64,000 bases of DNA from Lingula anatina (taxonomy: Eukaryota; Brachiopoda; Lingulata; Lingulida; Lingulidae): the NCBI RefSeq assembly GCF_001039355.2, contig NW_019775441.1, positions 306,046 through 370,045 on the forward strand, read 5' to 3'. Positions 12,390 to 25,918 of this stretch are shown piece by piece. The translations under genes and the position numbers were made by a program. Under the pieces are notes generated by a model, which was not told the DNA's origin, made no database searches, and worked only from the letters and a program-made list of their open reading frames with translations. Positions within the stretch are counted from its first letter, which is position 1, and every line of letters starts with the position of its first letter.

Positions 12390-13263
12390 ACATACATACA
12401 CACAAACACACACACACACAAACAAACAAACACACCATAAATACGCGTATACAAACAAACACACGTGCGCGCACACACGCTCACCCTCACCCACAAACAT
12501 GCGCTCACACACATATATATGCACACATACACAAACTATTGCACACAGATACAGGCACCTACACAGAGGCGCGCACACGCCATTAATTGAGTACAACTAA
12601 GAGTTTTAAAATATACAATCAGTCGTCCTTATTGGGTCTCATATAAAATGAATGGTTTAAAGTTAGACATTATCCCGTATCCCGTAAACAAACAGAGGTT
12701 AAATGATAAGATCTGTAATTTTTCAAAAGCTTAGATACATTGACAAACAAGACAATAACATCAGGAAATAAAAGAAAATTTATTATCTAAACCTGCTGAT
12801 TATGCGCCGATAAGTATAGCTGGGTGTAACCAGATAAAAAGGTCAACAGCGCATATCAATATAATCAGATTATATCTGTGATAGTTTATTGAGCGAGCGA
12901 GAGAGAGAGAGAGACTGACTCACTTACACAAAGCTGTACAAACGCCATTTCCACGTTTCTCTCTAGTTTTTTATGCGTTTTACACGTCCTCCAAGCATCG
13001 GCATTGCATTCATGTATTATGCGCCTACGAATATGTAGTTCTGAAAGAAGGTAATGCATTCATACAAGACTATTTTCAAAAATGAATTAAAAAGTTAAAC
13101 TGAAGAATAAGTCTTATAGCAATTGATGCTTCTTATGAAATAGTTTATGAAATATTTAAGATATATCACGTGTATTCATTTGGCACATAAAAGACCACGG
13201 TAGATTATGGTCATTGCAAATTATTTCCAAACTGACATGGCAGTAAATAAGGCTTGCAAAATG

Positions 13264-13315
<52 letters not shown>

Positions 13316-13450
13316 AACACACACACATTCTCTCTCTCTCTCACTATTTCTAGTTCAAAGGCCATTTATAAATATAACATTGTTTGAATAATGAATGGAT
13401 TATTATCTCTTTAATTCTCTCTCTCACACACACACACACACTCTCTCGCC

Positions 13451-13484
<34 letters not shown>

Positions 13485-14431
13485 AAATTGTGTTTGCACA
13501 TGCCCTAAAGCTACATGCCACTCTTTGCTGCCTTCATAGCAAACAGAGTACATTTAGTATCACCAGCCTGAGGTATTAGTGCAGCACGTCTCCTCTGGGG
13601 CTTGGACACACACCCTGGCGGTAATAATGATAGGTTCCATATACTTTACAGTGCTCGTGCTATTCTTTTTCTGACTTAAATTACCAGTGACACATAGATT
13701 CCCCCAAGGCTAGTACTCTCAATTTCATCCTTTTTCGTGAAATTGTAAAGAAATTTAGGTGGAGCTGATTCTAAGTGAGAAAAATGCTATCCTTACTATT
13801 TCACAAATTACATCTGCTTCGGATATGGGTCATGGCTGTGTATCAATAACAGCTTCGCGTAGTCTTAATGCTTCCTACCATCAAACCTCACAAGAATGTA
13901 AGAAACCCTTACGTACCTTATTGCGTCCGCAACCATTTCTGCGCGCTTTTAAACTAAGAAATGTCTTAATTAGATTCTATAAACGAATTGACCTTATTAC
14001 GCTATCAAAATGACGAAGGCAGCCATTGCAGAGTGCGCATACTCCTCTATTCGTAGAATGACATGAGGGTTATGAATTTTGCAAAAGTTCAGAATATCGT
14101 CTTCGCTTCCAGCTATTTTGTTTTGGTTGAATTATTCATTTTTCCAATACATGTTCGTTCATCTAATATTCTTTGTAGGAAACGCCTTAGCAACATGTGA
14201 TTATGCCACACCTTGGGCGAATAAAACGTTTTCGTCCAAGGCCAGACCAAAACAAAGGAGGGAAAAATAATATTACATTGTCTTGATAGGTATGAAAAGA
14301 GGAAAAAGTCAATCCGACATTATAAAGAGCATAGTTTTGTGAAACTTGTAGCGCCTTTTCTCGCCTTAGAACTTCATGCGGAGTTGGGATGGATAAACAA
14401 TGGCTTCATACGGTGGCCCTATGAGGCCATC
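12068..14431. other. Right part of block copy A, no supported gene
   Basis: Besides the CA tract and the TC/AC and TG microsatellites at 13265-13338 and 13417-13486, an ORF at 13759-14013 stays open in both block copies. It shows no domain, and its differences between copies do not favour silent sites. The missing first exon of ZP-N-like gene 2 is expected here but could not be picked out. Confidence 0.5.
12352..12560. repeat. CA-rich simple-sequence tract
   Basis: About 200 bases of CA units with AAACA, ATACA and CGCGCA variants. The equivalent tract in the second copy (21444-21630) is shorter. Confidence 0.93.
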
Positions 14432-14432
14432 N
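14432..14432. other. Contig join (single N) between the two 9.1 kb copies
   Basis: The N separates the right end of copy A (GAGGCCATC) from the left end of copy B (poly-A then CTTTTTAG). At the end of copy B (23512) the sequence continues past GAGGCCATC into unique DNA. The N therefore marks an artificial end of copy A. Confidence 0.85.
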
Positions 14433-14601
14433 AAAAAAAACTTTTTAGAAAAAAAAAAAAAACAGGGACTAACTTTGGATGTAAAAAAAGATTCATTGAC
14501 CATTGGTAAGTATGGGGAAATTATTGTTTACTCCAGAAAAAATTCATTTTTTGGCCAAAACGAAGAGTTATTATCCCTTTAAAGAGAAGGCCTTAACTTA
14601 C

Positions 14602-16293
14602 GTCACAACGACGATTGTATTGGAGACCGTCAAACATGGTTTGCAATCGCTCACACCTATCGAAGTATCCGTGGCTAGGTCCAGTTCGTCATTATGGCTT
14701 AGAAAAAAGTTAGCACTGTAGATATCACAACTTCCTTTCGTATACTGAAAGGGAAATTTTCGATTTAATATTATTGCAATTTCTATATGAGGTGACTGAT
14801 ATGATACTGAAACACAAGACGAATATGATACATGAGCTTTACTATCTGTTTTTTTTTCTTTGTGTGTGTGTGTGTGTGTGTGTGTTTGTTTGTTTTCCTT
14901 TTGCTAGCCTCATCCCTAAAAACTGATCATTTATGTACGTTTTACATTGTTTGAAATCATGTATCATGCTAATGTACTTGCACACACACACACTCACACA
15001 CACACACGCATTCACACACACACACGCACACACTTTCGCTAGCTCGATATTCTACACGAAATGATTTCAATATTCGGCCTACCGAAATTCCGCAGCCAGT
15101 GTTTTGCTTTGCCAGGGGTATAGACACAACATACCGCCCGTTTGTGGCGTCATTTTGACTCACGCACCTCGAGTCGTTTCCATAGCCCTGCACATACACT
15201 TTGCTGGAGGGATATTTTGTTCTAAAGGACGAGTAGTCGTACGGTTTGAACCAGAATACCATATTTCCAGTCAGACAGGACACGGTATCTGAAAATGTGA
15301 AGAAAATGTATGAATTTGTCAAAGCATCTTCCACCTTACCCCCATCGACCGACAGTGGTACTTCTCCGGCACGTTGCAGTACTTTTGTGAGATGTTAGGC
15401 GAGACTGAAGCTGTCTAATTAACGTCCACAAACGACCACCATCGACCAAGGCGTCCAATAACGTCTACAAATGTCCACCAGCATAAAATGCTTGGGAAAT
15501 CAATACATGTATATATCAACCAATTCGGTCATTTTTAGTCCAATTTGTCGGCAATGATCTCGTTGATATCGACGTTTACACCGAGGTTTAAACTTCCGAT
15601 CTGGAAATAGGTTCCAGCGAAGAAAAAGGCATTACAAAATGAGCTTCCCAAGCGGGACTTTCCTGTTGTGTTGGCGGCATCTTGGAGAAAATAAGTGACG
15701 TCATTTTACAAGGTCAGGTATTCAGGATTTATTTAAACAAGAAATAGTAAGGGGGCATTTACGGCCGACAAGGTATTTTAACAAGTGAAGACGAATATGA
15801 CCTTACTATGCATGCAGAGGGTTAAACCTACAAGCAGAATACAAAATTTCAGCTTCGTCTTTTGGACCTTACCGTGTTGGTACCCAAGTAGGTGAAAAAG
15901 TTCCGAAATAAAAAAAAATCAGAAAAATATCCACAAGCAATAGAAACCGTTGTGTTTATGACACGCTCAATTATCTCATGTTAAACCCACAAACTTCATA
16001 TGTGGTGACGCAGCATAGTGCTGGCATTTTCAAACCATAAAATTAGGGATATTTTCCAGCATATCATTATAATAGTTATAATACTTACAGCTGCCATTTT
16101 GTCCTTCAACCACTGATGTTATAGACAAGGCAAATAAGATCATCAGTACCAACTAGAAAAAAATCAAAATGACGAAATTCAGAAGAGAAAAACAACAACT
16201 TTGTTTTACGGGAATGGAAGATGATGATGATGATGATGATGATGAGAAAGAGAGAGAGAGAAGTATACCCACATATACGGATGCTGATCCCAT
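14602..16293 (-). CDS. ZP-N/cuticlin-like gene 1, copy B (last exon missing)
   Basis: Exons 16293-16273, 16152-16089, 15288-15083 and 14744-14602 have exactly the lengths of copy A (21, 64, 206 and 143 nt) with the same splice borders. A small deletion in the 5' leader at 16300-16312 leaves the MGSASV start intact; this supports translation from that ATG and not from the upstream MLGRH ATG, whose frame is broken between copies. All Cys of the domain are kept. The terminal exon is again cut off, by the N at 14432. Confidence 0.6.
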
Positions 16294-16573
16294 AGCTCTG
16301 CCTTTGAAATCCTTTTTCTCTCCTTTGACTGATGTGTCTCCCTAACATTGATATACCTTTAGTTATGATATGTTACAACACGTGTCAGGTTCAGTAAAAA
16401 AAGGGTCAAAAGCAATTGGCATAATTTCATGCACAATGCGGATGTGTCGATGCGCTTAAAGAAATTAGAGTGAAATTATGACAGACATTGAGGATCAAAA
16501 CATCTTTTCTTGTGAAGGTTTATGGTCAATGCACATCCAGTTAAATGCCAAATAGTTAAATAGGCTTCTCTCT

Positions 16574-16577
16574 CTTT

Positions 16578-16623
<46 letters not shown>

Positions 16624-16633
16624 CACACACACT
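16574..16633. repeat. (TC)n(AC)n microsatellite, copy B
   Basis: Counterpart of 7537-7590 with different unit numbers. Confidence 0.93.
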
Positions 16634-18770
16634 TATTCTAAGTAAAGTTAAAACATTTTCTGACAAAACTTTGTGTACTATAATACCGGTATATGCAAGC
16701 CTTTAAAAACAAATTATACTGCAGATAAATATAGTTTTTTCTTTTTGTACTCGTAGCCATAATGGAAAGGGTATACCACATTGTAACCCCCAAGCTATGC
16801 ATTGTCCTAAATGTTCAGAATTTGTAAAGAAAATTAGGTGTTGCTGATTGTGGTTAAGATAGATGCCCTCTCATCCGCGTAACAAACTACGCCCGAGATA
16901 TGGCCGTGTTATCTGGGTTATGGTACATGTAATTGGTGCTGTAAGCAACATGGCTTCCTTGCTACACGTCCATGCCCTCTGAGTTCACAGTCCTAACGGT
17001 AAACTTGTGCTGTAAGCAACATGGCCTCCTTGTTACACGTCCATTCCCTCTGAGTTCACAGTTCTAACGGTTAACCTTTTCCGGCTGCAACGTTCATGTC
17101 CCTTTATAATTGTGGCTAGAGTCAACGACTGGGTTCCCATCCCCAGATCGATCTAATAGGATCGATCCATCTCCAAGGGGTTTCTCGCTAAATTGCTTTC
17201 AGCTTAAGAGGCTAAGATGTCTGGGACGTCTACTAAAGCTGCTAAACGCTAGTTAATTACCGCTTATCGGCTTCAGTACGCGTGACAGACATATAAGCCG
17301 CTAAAGTTAATTGCAATTAAGTGAGAATCCCCTTGGAGATAGTTCGATCCAAAGTAAGTACGATAGTTTCTGGGAATGGTCACTGTGTGTTCTGATTGCC
17401 AGCGTTTTGAAAGACTGCATATTAAAGGAACGAATAATGCACCAGACCCAAAGGTATATAATCTTTGGATTACCGATTTAAGAATTTGTAAAATATAAGT
17501 CGTGCGTTCAAGAACGGAATTAAGTTAACGGCTGAGTTTATCTTAAGTAAAATGTTAACTAAGAAAGATGAAGGAAAACAAAATACCATGCGTTTTCCTA
17601 AATAGGTTTTATACCTTGCTATAGGGCCTACATTATTTCGTCTATCGTCAACCGCGATGAACTATGACAAAAACTATCACAAATGTTATCATATAAAAAT
17701 CACTTAAAATGGAATATTATGATAAGTTTATTGAGCACTAAATGATATGAGGATCCATTTGCAGGCTCACTATAGACTACATTATTTACACAATATATAA
17801 AGATATACAAGTATATGCTTACGTGCTAAATTACACGCATGTTATAGCATGTTATGCTATAAGGTACTCAATTAGTGGTTGTGATGTATTAAATTACAGG
17901 TGAACTATGTATTTTTAACAGCAGTCTTTACAATAGTATGTCTACCTCCTGAGAGTGAGGGAATTGGTAATGAGTTGTCGTACATTAGTTGTTTATCGAA
18001 ACATAAGGACAATGCGTGAATTATTTTTCAGTTGCTAATAAGCTCTCTCTCTTTCTTCAAATATGCATCCTAAGGAATAATCCCGCATTTTGTCCTTTTA
18101 CTAGGGCCTGTGTATCATTGATGAATATTCTTAAATGATAGAAAATTCGACCCTAACGACCACTATGGTCAGTATTCCTAACCTCACTGAGTTTTGTCCT
18201 TAAATATGGTGAAAATCAAGACATTTACCTGCAAACAGAAAACCTAACACAGTAATAGGAAAACGAGTAAATGTTCATATAAAATCCCGTTTAAAAACTA
18301 CATTGTAGTACGCATGTACCTGTATACTGTAGCGTCAGTGCTGTCTTTTTTAAATAAATGAAAAAAATGTTCAAATGTCACCGGAAGGTGTGTCATGCAT
18401 GTCTTTTCAACACGTAATTATACATAACACTACGAGTCTCAGAACGAGTTATTTTGTTACTATATGCCTTGATGTTTTATGAAATATCTATACAAAACAG
18501 GCAAATTCATTTTGGCAGTCTGCATGCTCAGATGGTTCCATTTGCCTCTGACTCTTCCCACAAACCATTTGGTCAAGCAGTTTTTTTTACAAATATCACG
18601 AATTGTTTTTAATGACAGAACTGAAACAGCATTATTTTGTAACTGAGACAAAAATATTAAATTAATATATGACCTGTACTGTTTTGATAATGTTCAACAG
18701 GTGTGGCTCATAATAAGGTCAGATATAAAGGCGAAAGATTGTCTAAGTGTCATCTTTTGAACACGAGGTT

Positions 18771-19429
18771 TCAGGAAAACAAAAGCCACGTGCCTATCCA
18801 AGTCGCAATTGTCAACAAATTCAAAGTACATGTGCTCGAAGCTTCACTGTCCGGCGGTGATCTGAAACCAAATAAAAAACAAGGAAAATATTATTCTTTT
18901 TATTTTTATCTTGTAATGCGAGGATAAGAAATAAGATGACATGACGCGGTTCCGTAAAATGACCAAAATGTTGCCAGAAAGATATTAGGATTCGTGTTTT
19001 GAACAATGATTAATTGGTTAAATTCCACTCTGTTATTTTCCGTATTATTATGGTGTTTTCGATACTTTTCCTTTAGTGCCCAAAGTAAACTTACTCCTCC
19101 ATACCCATTCAAAACAATATCGCAATGGTTAAATATTTCATTTTGTTTTGTCCGATAGGCGTTCATTGCCAAGTTTCGCCATTTATGATTCATTTTTCCT
19201 AACATGTATGTCGTTTTGTCCTTTTATAAACAGGGTCTTTTTGGCCAGAAATACATGGGCATACTTACGTGGGCTGTTGGACGATAATTGGACTTCCATT
19301 GGAAACCGTTTGGCATGGTTTACAATTCACCACGAGGATGAGATAATCCCGGAGCTGAATAATCTGCTCTGTATGGCGTAGAACAAAAGTTGCATTGTAC
19401 ATGTCACACTCCATCTTCTTGTGCTAAAA

Positions 19430-19476
<47 letters not shown>

Positions 19477-21136
19477 ATAGATAGATAGATGATTACATAA
19501 ATGAAATTAATATATCAATTAATCAATGCAATGACAAGTTACATGCGAATTTTGTAACTCTTGTCATTTTGTAACACAATCGCTTGTTTATTCGTGTAAA
19601 CCACATATGTAGGTCTATTTCATGTGTATTTAAATTTTCAAAATAAAAAAACTTTAAAAGAAATGAACGGTCTGGTTAACTGGTAGCACTGGTTATACGT
19701 TGAGTCGCGGGCAATATTCCTTGGCTGCACGGGTATACACGCACAGCATTCACAGCGTCAGTTTCAGCCTCATCTCCCACAACCACATTGGTTTGAGCAT
19801 TTTCCATTTTGAAACCTTTCCTCTAATGTGATTCAAATAAAAGCAAACTAAAAAAATGCTAGGGTATTATTTACACTTTTTGGTATATTTTTCATAAAAT
19901 ACCAGCTTGAAATAAATTATTTGGTGATTTTCAAAACAATATTGTGTAATAAAAAACGTGCAGTTATTGTTATCAGTTATTCATCTTTGGGTCTGTTCCC
20001 ACAACTTTAGATCGATCTATCACCGCGGGGAGTCTCACCAGACTACCGTCAGATAATCCCCCTTAAGTGTCCGTCCCCGCCCACTACAAGCCGTAAGGGG
20101 CAATTAAATTTCGTGTCCGCCCGGCTGACAGCTATTCAGCGCGAACCCCCAGGGAGTTAGGTCGATCCAAAGTAGGTCGATCTAATCTATGGAAATGGGG
20201 TGTTTGTCAAAGCCGTACCGTGACGCCACATCCGGAGTTGTCTTTGGCAAGGGGAATTCTGATCAAGTTCCATTCCATGGTGTCATTAAATTGCCCCACA
20301 CAATTCGTGTCATTCCCATGGCCTTGTGCATATATTTTACTGGAGGGATAGCGCGCTCTGAAGGCCGCGTAGTCGTTCGGTTTGAACCAGAATCTCATTT
20401 CTTCTGTAAAACAGGTGAAGTTAACTGAAAATGGAAGGAATTATTTGACTTGTTAAATTGAAGCCAGCTTCCCCTTGATATCAATCTGAAGACAAATTGT
20501 TTTTTTTAATTATTATTTTCTTTTCTTTATTAAGTTAAATATCTGTTTACTTATTGCATGAAAATAAAGATATTTTGTGATTAATGAACATAATTTAGCT
20601 CCTATATGTATAAAGTGATATTAATATGTAATTAATTAAAAAGTACAATATTCGAGATCACAGATGGGTTATAATGTTTGCGAGATACGGTAATGACTAT
20701 ATTTGATAGGACTAGCACAACTCGTACAGGAGGCAAGACTCATGATCAGCTACATTATGTAGTACAGGATACACTTGTATACCTGCTACGTGATTATATT
20801 AGGTACATATACTCGAACAAGAACGGCTAAAAGAAAAGCTAAACCCATTAGTAAACCTATTAAATGTTACACTAAGGCAAATGACAAAATACATTATTTG
20901 AGGAAAATGTTAAACTTATATAAGCTTATACATCATCTTAAAAGAGCAGTGAAAAACCATTCACAAAGTATTTCTTTTACTTGGGCTTTTCTTTAACTCT
21001 TTTACTTAATTACTTTCGTATCCAAGCTGTTATTTTGTTTGTTCGTTTTTCTCCAATCATACTCATACTCACAGACGCCCTCTGCTATTACTACTGCTGA
21101 TGCTTTGTGCCAGCCGCATATTAATATTAACAGCCA
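18771..21136 (-). CDS. ZP-N/cuticlin-like gene 2, copy B
   Basis: Exons 21136-21073, 20424-20219, 19423-19269 and 18861-18771 match copy A base for base in length (64, 206, 155 and 91 nt) and splice sites. The few coding changes include two in the C-terminal hydrophobic segment (IVSW to IATW), which stays hydrophobic. All Cys are kept. The 5' exon with ATG is unidentified here too. The reading frames are intact in both copies, so neither is a pseudogene by this evidence. Confidence 0.6.
19428..19489. repeat. (AAAT)n(AGAT)n microsatellite, copy B
   Basis: About 13 AAAT units plus AGAT units beside exon 4 of ZP-N-like gene 2. Copy A has only about four units at 10398-10415. Confidence 0.95.
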
Positions 21137-22330
21137 CTAAAAATAAAAAAGAAATATGAAAGCGAAAGTAATTGTAAAGTGGTAATGTAATGATACAACA
21201 CGAACGCGATAATAACTAGGGATCCGGGACTGACTCTCTTTAAAAAAAACACATTCAATCGCAATGTGTATCATAACATTGCATAACAAGAAATGACTTT
21301 CTAAAAGAGGTGAGTGCAGTATTCATTATTCATTGAAATCCGTGATTTTAATTAAATTAAGAACCATATCTCATAAGACTCATGTTCTTAAGGAAAGGTT
21401 TCATTTGACTGTCTCAAACCAGTCTATCATGCACAAGACTAAAACACACACACACACACACACATACACACAAACACACACAAACAAACAAACACACCAT
21501 AAATACGCGTATACAAACAAACACACGTGCGCGCACACACGCTCACCCTCACCCACAAACATGCGCTCACACACACATATATATGCACACATACACAAAC
21601 TATTGCACACAGATACACGCACCTACACAGAGGCGCGCACACGCCATTATTTGAGTACAACTAAGAGTTAATATACAATCAGTCGTCCTTATTGGGTCTC
21701 AAATAAAATGAATGGTTTTAAGTTAGACATTATCCCGTATCCCGTAAACAAACAGAGGTTAAATAATAAGATCTGTAGTTTTCAAAAGCTTAGATACATT
21801 GACAAACAAGAGAATAACATCAAGAAGTAAAAGAAAATTTATTATCTAAACCTGCTGATTATGCGCCGATAAGTATAGCTGGGTGTAACCAGATAAAAAG
21901 GTCAACAGTGCATATCAATATAATCAGATTATATCTGTGATAGTTTATTGAGCGAGCGAGCGAGAGAGAGAGAGAGAGACTGACTCACTTACACAAAGCT
22001 GTACAAACGCCATTTCCACGTTTCTCTCTAGTTTTTTATACGTTTTACACGTCCTCCAAGCATCGGCATTGCATTCATGTATTATGCGCCTACGAATATG
22101 TAGTTCTGAAAGAAGGTAATGCATTCATACAAGACTATTTTCAAAAATGAATTAAAAAGTTAAACTGAAGAATAAGTCTTATAGCAATTGATGCTTCTTA
22201 TGAAATAGTTTATGAAATATTTAAGATATATCACGTGTATTCATTTGGCACATAAAAGACCACGTTAGATTATGGTCATTGCAAATTATTTCCAAACTGA
22301 CATGGCAGTAAATAAGGCTTGCAAAATGAC

Positions 22331-22331
22331 C

Positions 22332-22392
<61 letters not shown>

Positions 22393-22513
22393 TTCTCTCT
22401 CTCTCTCACTATTTCTAGTTCAAAGGCCATTTATAAATATAACATTGTTTGAATAATGAATGGATTATTATCTCTTTCTCTCTCTCTCACACACACACAC
22501 TCTCTCTCTCGCC

Positions 22514-22565
<52 letters not shown>
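22331..22565. repeat. TC/AC and TG microsatellite cluster, copy B
   Basis: Runs of TC, AC, TC and TG with short unique spacers. It matches 13265-13486 in copy A with different unit numbers. Confidence 0.93.
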
Positions 22566-22576
<11 letters not shown>

Positions 22577-23512
22577 GCACATGCCCTAAAGCTACATGCC
22601 ACTCTTTGCTGCCTTCATAGCAAACAGAGTACATTTAGTATCACCAGCCTGAGGTATTAGTGCAGCACGTCTCCTCTGGGGCTTGGACACACACCCTGGC
22701 GGTAATAATGATAGGTTCCATATACTTTACAGTGCTCGTGCTATTCTTTTTCTGACTTAAATTACCAGTGACACATAGATTCCCCCAAGGCTAGTACTCT
22801 CAATTTCATCCTTTTTCGTGAAATTGTAAAGAAATTTAGGTGGAGCTGATTCTAAGTGAGAAAAATGCTATCCTTACTATTTCACAAATTACATCTGCTT
22901 CGGATATGGGTCACGGCTGTGTATCAATAACAGCTTCGCTTAGTCTAAATGCTTCCTACCATCAAACCTCACAAGAATGTAAGAAACCCTCACGTACCTT
23001 ATTGCGTCCGCAACCATTTCTGCGCGCTTTTAAACTAAGAAATGTCTTAATTAGATTCTATAAACGAATTGACCTTATTACGCTATAAAAATGACGAAGG
23101 CAGCCATTGCAGAGTGCGCATACTCCTCTATTCGTAGAAAGACATGAGGGTTATGAATTTTGCAAAAGTTCAGAATCTCGTCTTCGCTTCCAGCTATTTT
23201 GTTTTGGTTGAATTATTCATTTATCCAATACATGTTCATTCATCTAATATTCTTTGTAGGAAACGCCCTAGCAACATGTGATTATGCCACACCTTGAGCG
23301 AGTGAAACGTTTTCGTCCAAGTCCAGACCAAAACAAAGAAGGGGAAAATAATATTACATTGTCTTGATAGGTATGAAAAGAGGGAAAAGTCAATCCGACA
23401 TTATAAAGAGCATAGTTTTGTGAAACTTGTAGCGCCTTTTCTCGCCTTAGAACTTCATGCGGAGTTGGGATGGATAAACAATGGCTTCATACGGTGGCCC
23501 TATGAGGCCATC

Positions 23513-25918
23513 ATTTGTTTTTCTAGTAACGAGTCTGCCTTCTCTTTATCCATTTTACAAAAGAATACTGTGCACGCCATTGGACTGTTAGAATGTCGGT
23601 TTACTTGCTTGAAAACTCGGAAAAGCATATTTACTGAGAAAAAACTCAAGACAACAACAAATCCCTGAAGGAAAAGAAACGTTTATTAATATCTTCCATT
23701 TTATACCCCCACCCCTCCAGAGAAGTGAAGTGGTCATATCAACATGAAAACGATATTTTGACTTTTTTCTTTTCTTGAAATAACAACTTTCATCTAATTA
23801 ACACAAAATGGAACTGCTGCTTCTAAGATATTTATAATCTTTGGCGTCTTATCTTTTTTACCATTTATTCGTACTTCATGTACAAAATAAAATACCTGCA
23901 ACTGACATGTTCTGATATCTTGTGTCTCTAAACTCCATGTAACATGGGATAGCCGTTTTCAGTAATTCTTAAAAAAAAAAACTTATCTTTCCGAATTTAT
24001 CATTCTGATTGAAATGAAGAGTTCGCGCGTTGCAACTACCATTTTGTAATTAAGATTCGCATTACAGACTTTGTAATTATCTGTATACCAATATTTTATT
24101 TATAAGAGAAGCCATCTCTTTGTCGGCGTCTTTGTAATTATATTAAAAACGACGACTTTATCCATTTAAGATCAAGAAAATATTTTCTCAATGTGACATT
24201 AGGGTTACAATACCATACTAATTAATATCTATACTACGATTTCACCACAAACATTACTAATAGCTAATTATCATTTTATAAATATAATGATAATGGCTTT
24301 GTCATTTCACGTTCACATTATTGCCTGACTTAGTGTTAAACCACATAAGTTGATTCCATTTTGCTGACACACAATATTGACGGTTACTTATAGTGAAATG
24401 TTAAATTTTTTCAATATTTTACAATACAACATGACGCATGTAAGATCCAAAACTAAGCCCACGGGATTAATGTTGAAAGATACAACCGTGAAAAAATCTA
24501 CTTCTTATTAAGTAATAAATCCTCATTCCTTCCTCATTCCTTTAAAGCACTTCAAATGCTCAAACTAAGAAAAGAAATGATAGTTCCAGTTCATTTTTCC
24601 ATACCTTTGAATAATAAGCAAAAAAAGAAAAAAAAATTAAATAAAAAATAAAAAAGGGGGGGGGGAGAAAAAAAGAATATCACAAGTTACAAAAAAAAAA
24701 AAAAATGACTACGACCTACCTACACAGGTAATGAAGCTATAAACTCAAAAGAAAAAGTAGGCCTGTGTGCGGCATATCAACACAAACCTGACTAGCCAAC
24801 TTCATATCTACAAGTTGTATTTACACATAAATAAGAAAAACACTCTCTGCCTCACAAGCCCCTTGCCCCGGTTATGGAAAACGAAACTAAGCACAAAATC
24901 ATACAAACAAAACCACATGAAAAAAATAGAGATGTGAATAATGATAATTACCAGGGCGAGCTGCAAAACTCAGATCGTTTTTTTTTTTTTTTTTGAAATT
25001 TTGCAATTTGATGTTTTTACTGAAAATTAACAATACTTACTAATCTACAAGCACATTGCTCTGCTAATGACGAGTTTATTAAAATATAGATCCAAAATAA
25101 TGCTGAGCGTACTGCTATAAACAAATCTCCTTGCAGAGACAACAGAGGCCCCTTTCACAAGAACAATAGGTTGGAAACAGTCCACATAAATGTAATACAG
25201 CATCTGTTTTTTAACGTGAGAGACAAGGGTAATGTTTTAGACCATACTCACTGTATCTAAGTGGACCACTATGGGTTCATTTTGAACATAAGTAGACCAA
25301 ATTTAGGGTCCAAAAGGTTAGACCGATTTTGGGGCTATACCCCCTTTGTGAAATTGGCCTCAGTAATGGTTGCAGTGTCAGTTGTTAAGTTCATAAATGC
25401 CCTTTTTTTTGCTGCTATCTCAGTTCGCTTACTCATTTAAGTTCACCTAAAATATATAAGCCACCAGGTAGTCATCTACAAGTGTATAGAGTTGTGGCTA
25501 AATGCTGCCTGAAAATGTTATCTACATTATATTAAACTTTGGTTTAAAAAATGAGAGAGAGAGAGAGAGAGAGAGGCAGGTATTTAATTTTTCAGGATGT
25601 TGGATTGTTTGTCACAAGAACAGGATATGGGGCACACAAAGGCCCAAGTTTGTCAACTGAAGTTGGGGGGGGGGTCTATTTCAAGAAGTCTTTTGGGTTT
25701 ACCATCCAATTCCAAAATTAGGAAGTAGTTTAATAATCAATAATTTTCTGCATCACATCTTAAAATAAAATTCAGCAAAGGACACTGTATTGACAATCCA
25801 CTGTCTTGATGAAACTGACCCCAATTTCTTCACCCCTTGCCATGCGAAATGCAACCGAAGATGACCCGGATGTTGAAAAACCTGAATTCATTATTTATAC
25901 ACCTACAACCACCGTTTC
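23513..25918. other. Intergenic and probable 3' flank of nuclear receptor gene
   Basis: AT-rich sequence with poly-A/poly-G patches (24600-24700) and a short GA microsatellite (25553-25575). No coding exon is supported. The part next to 25918 should contain the 3' UTR of the minus-strand nuclear receptor gene; a clear poly-A signal was not fixed. Confidence 0.6.

Larger units (their letters stand above)
5305..14431. repeat. 9.1 kb duplicated block, copy A
   Basis: This block is repeated in the same order and orientation at 14433-23512. It runs from the GGGACTAACTTTGG segment near 5330 to TATGAGGCCATC at 14431, where an N interrupts it. Both copies hold the same two small genes, microsatellites and foldback elements. 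They differ by scattered substitutions, small indels and microsatellite lengths. The copies are most simply two haplotypes placed in tandem by the assembler. Confidence 0.92.
14433..23512. repeat. 9.1 kb duplicated block, copy B
   Basis: Second copy of the block at 5305-14431, with the same gene content and order. It continues without a break into unique sequence at its right end, so this copy is joined to the downstream DNA and copy A is the redundant one on that side. Confidence 0.92.

Noticed and set aside
12317-12596. Long open frames on both strands rich in His/Thr or Cys/Val
   Set aside because: They are translations of the CA-rich simple repeat, open in all frames for that reason.
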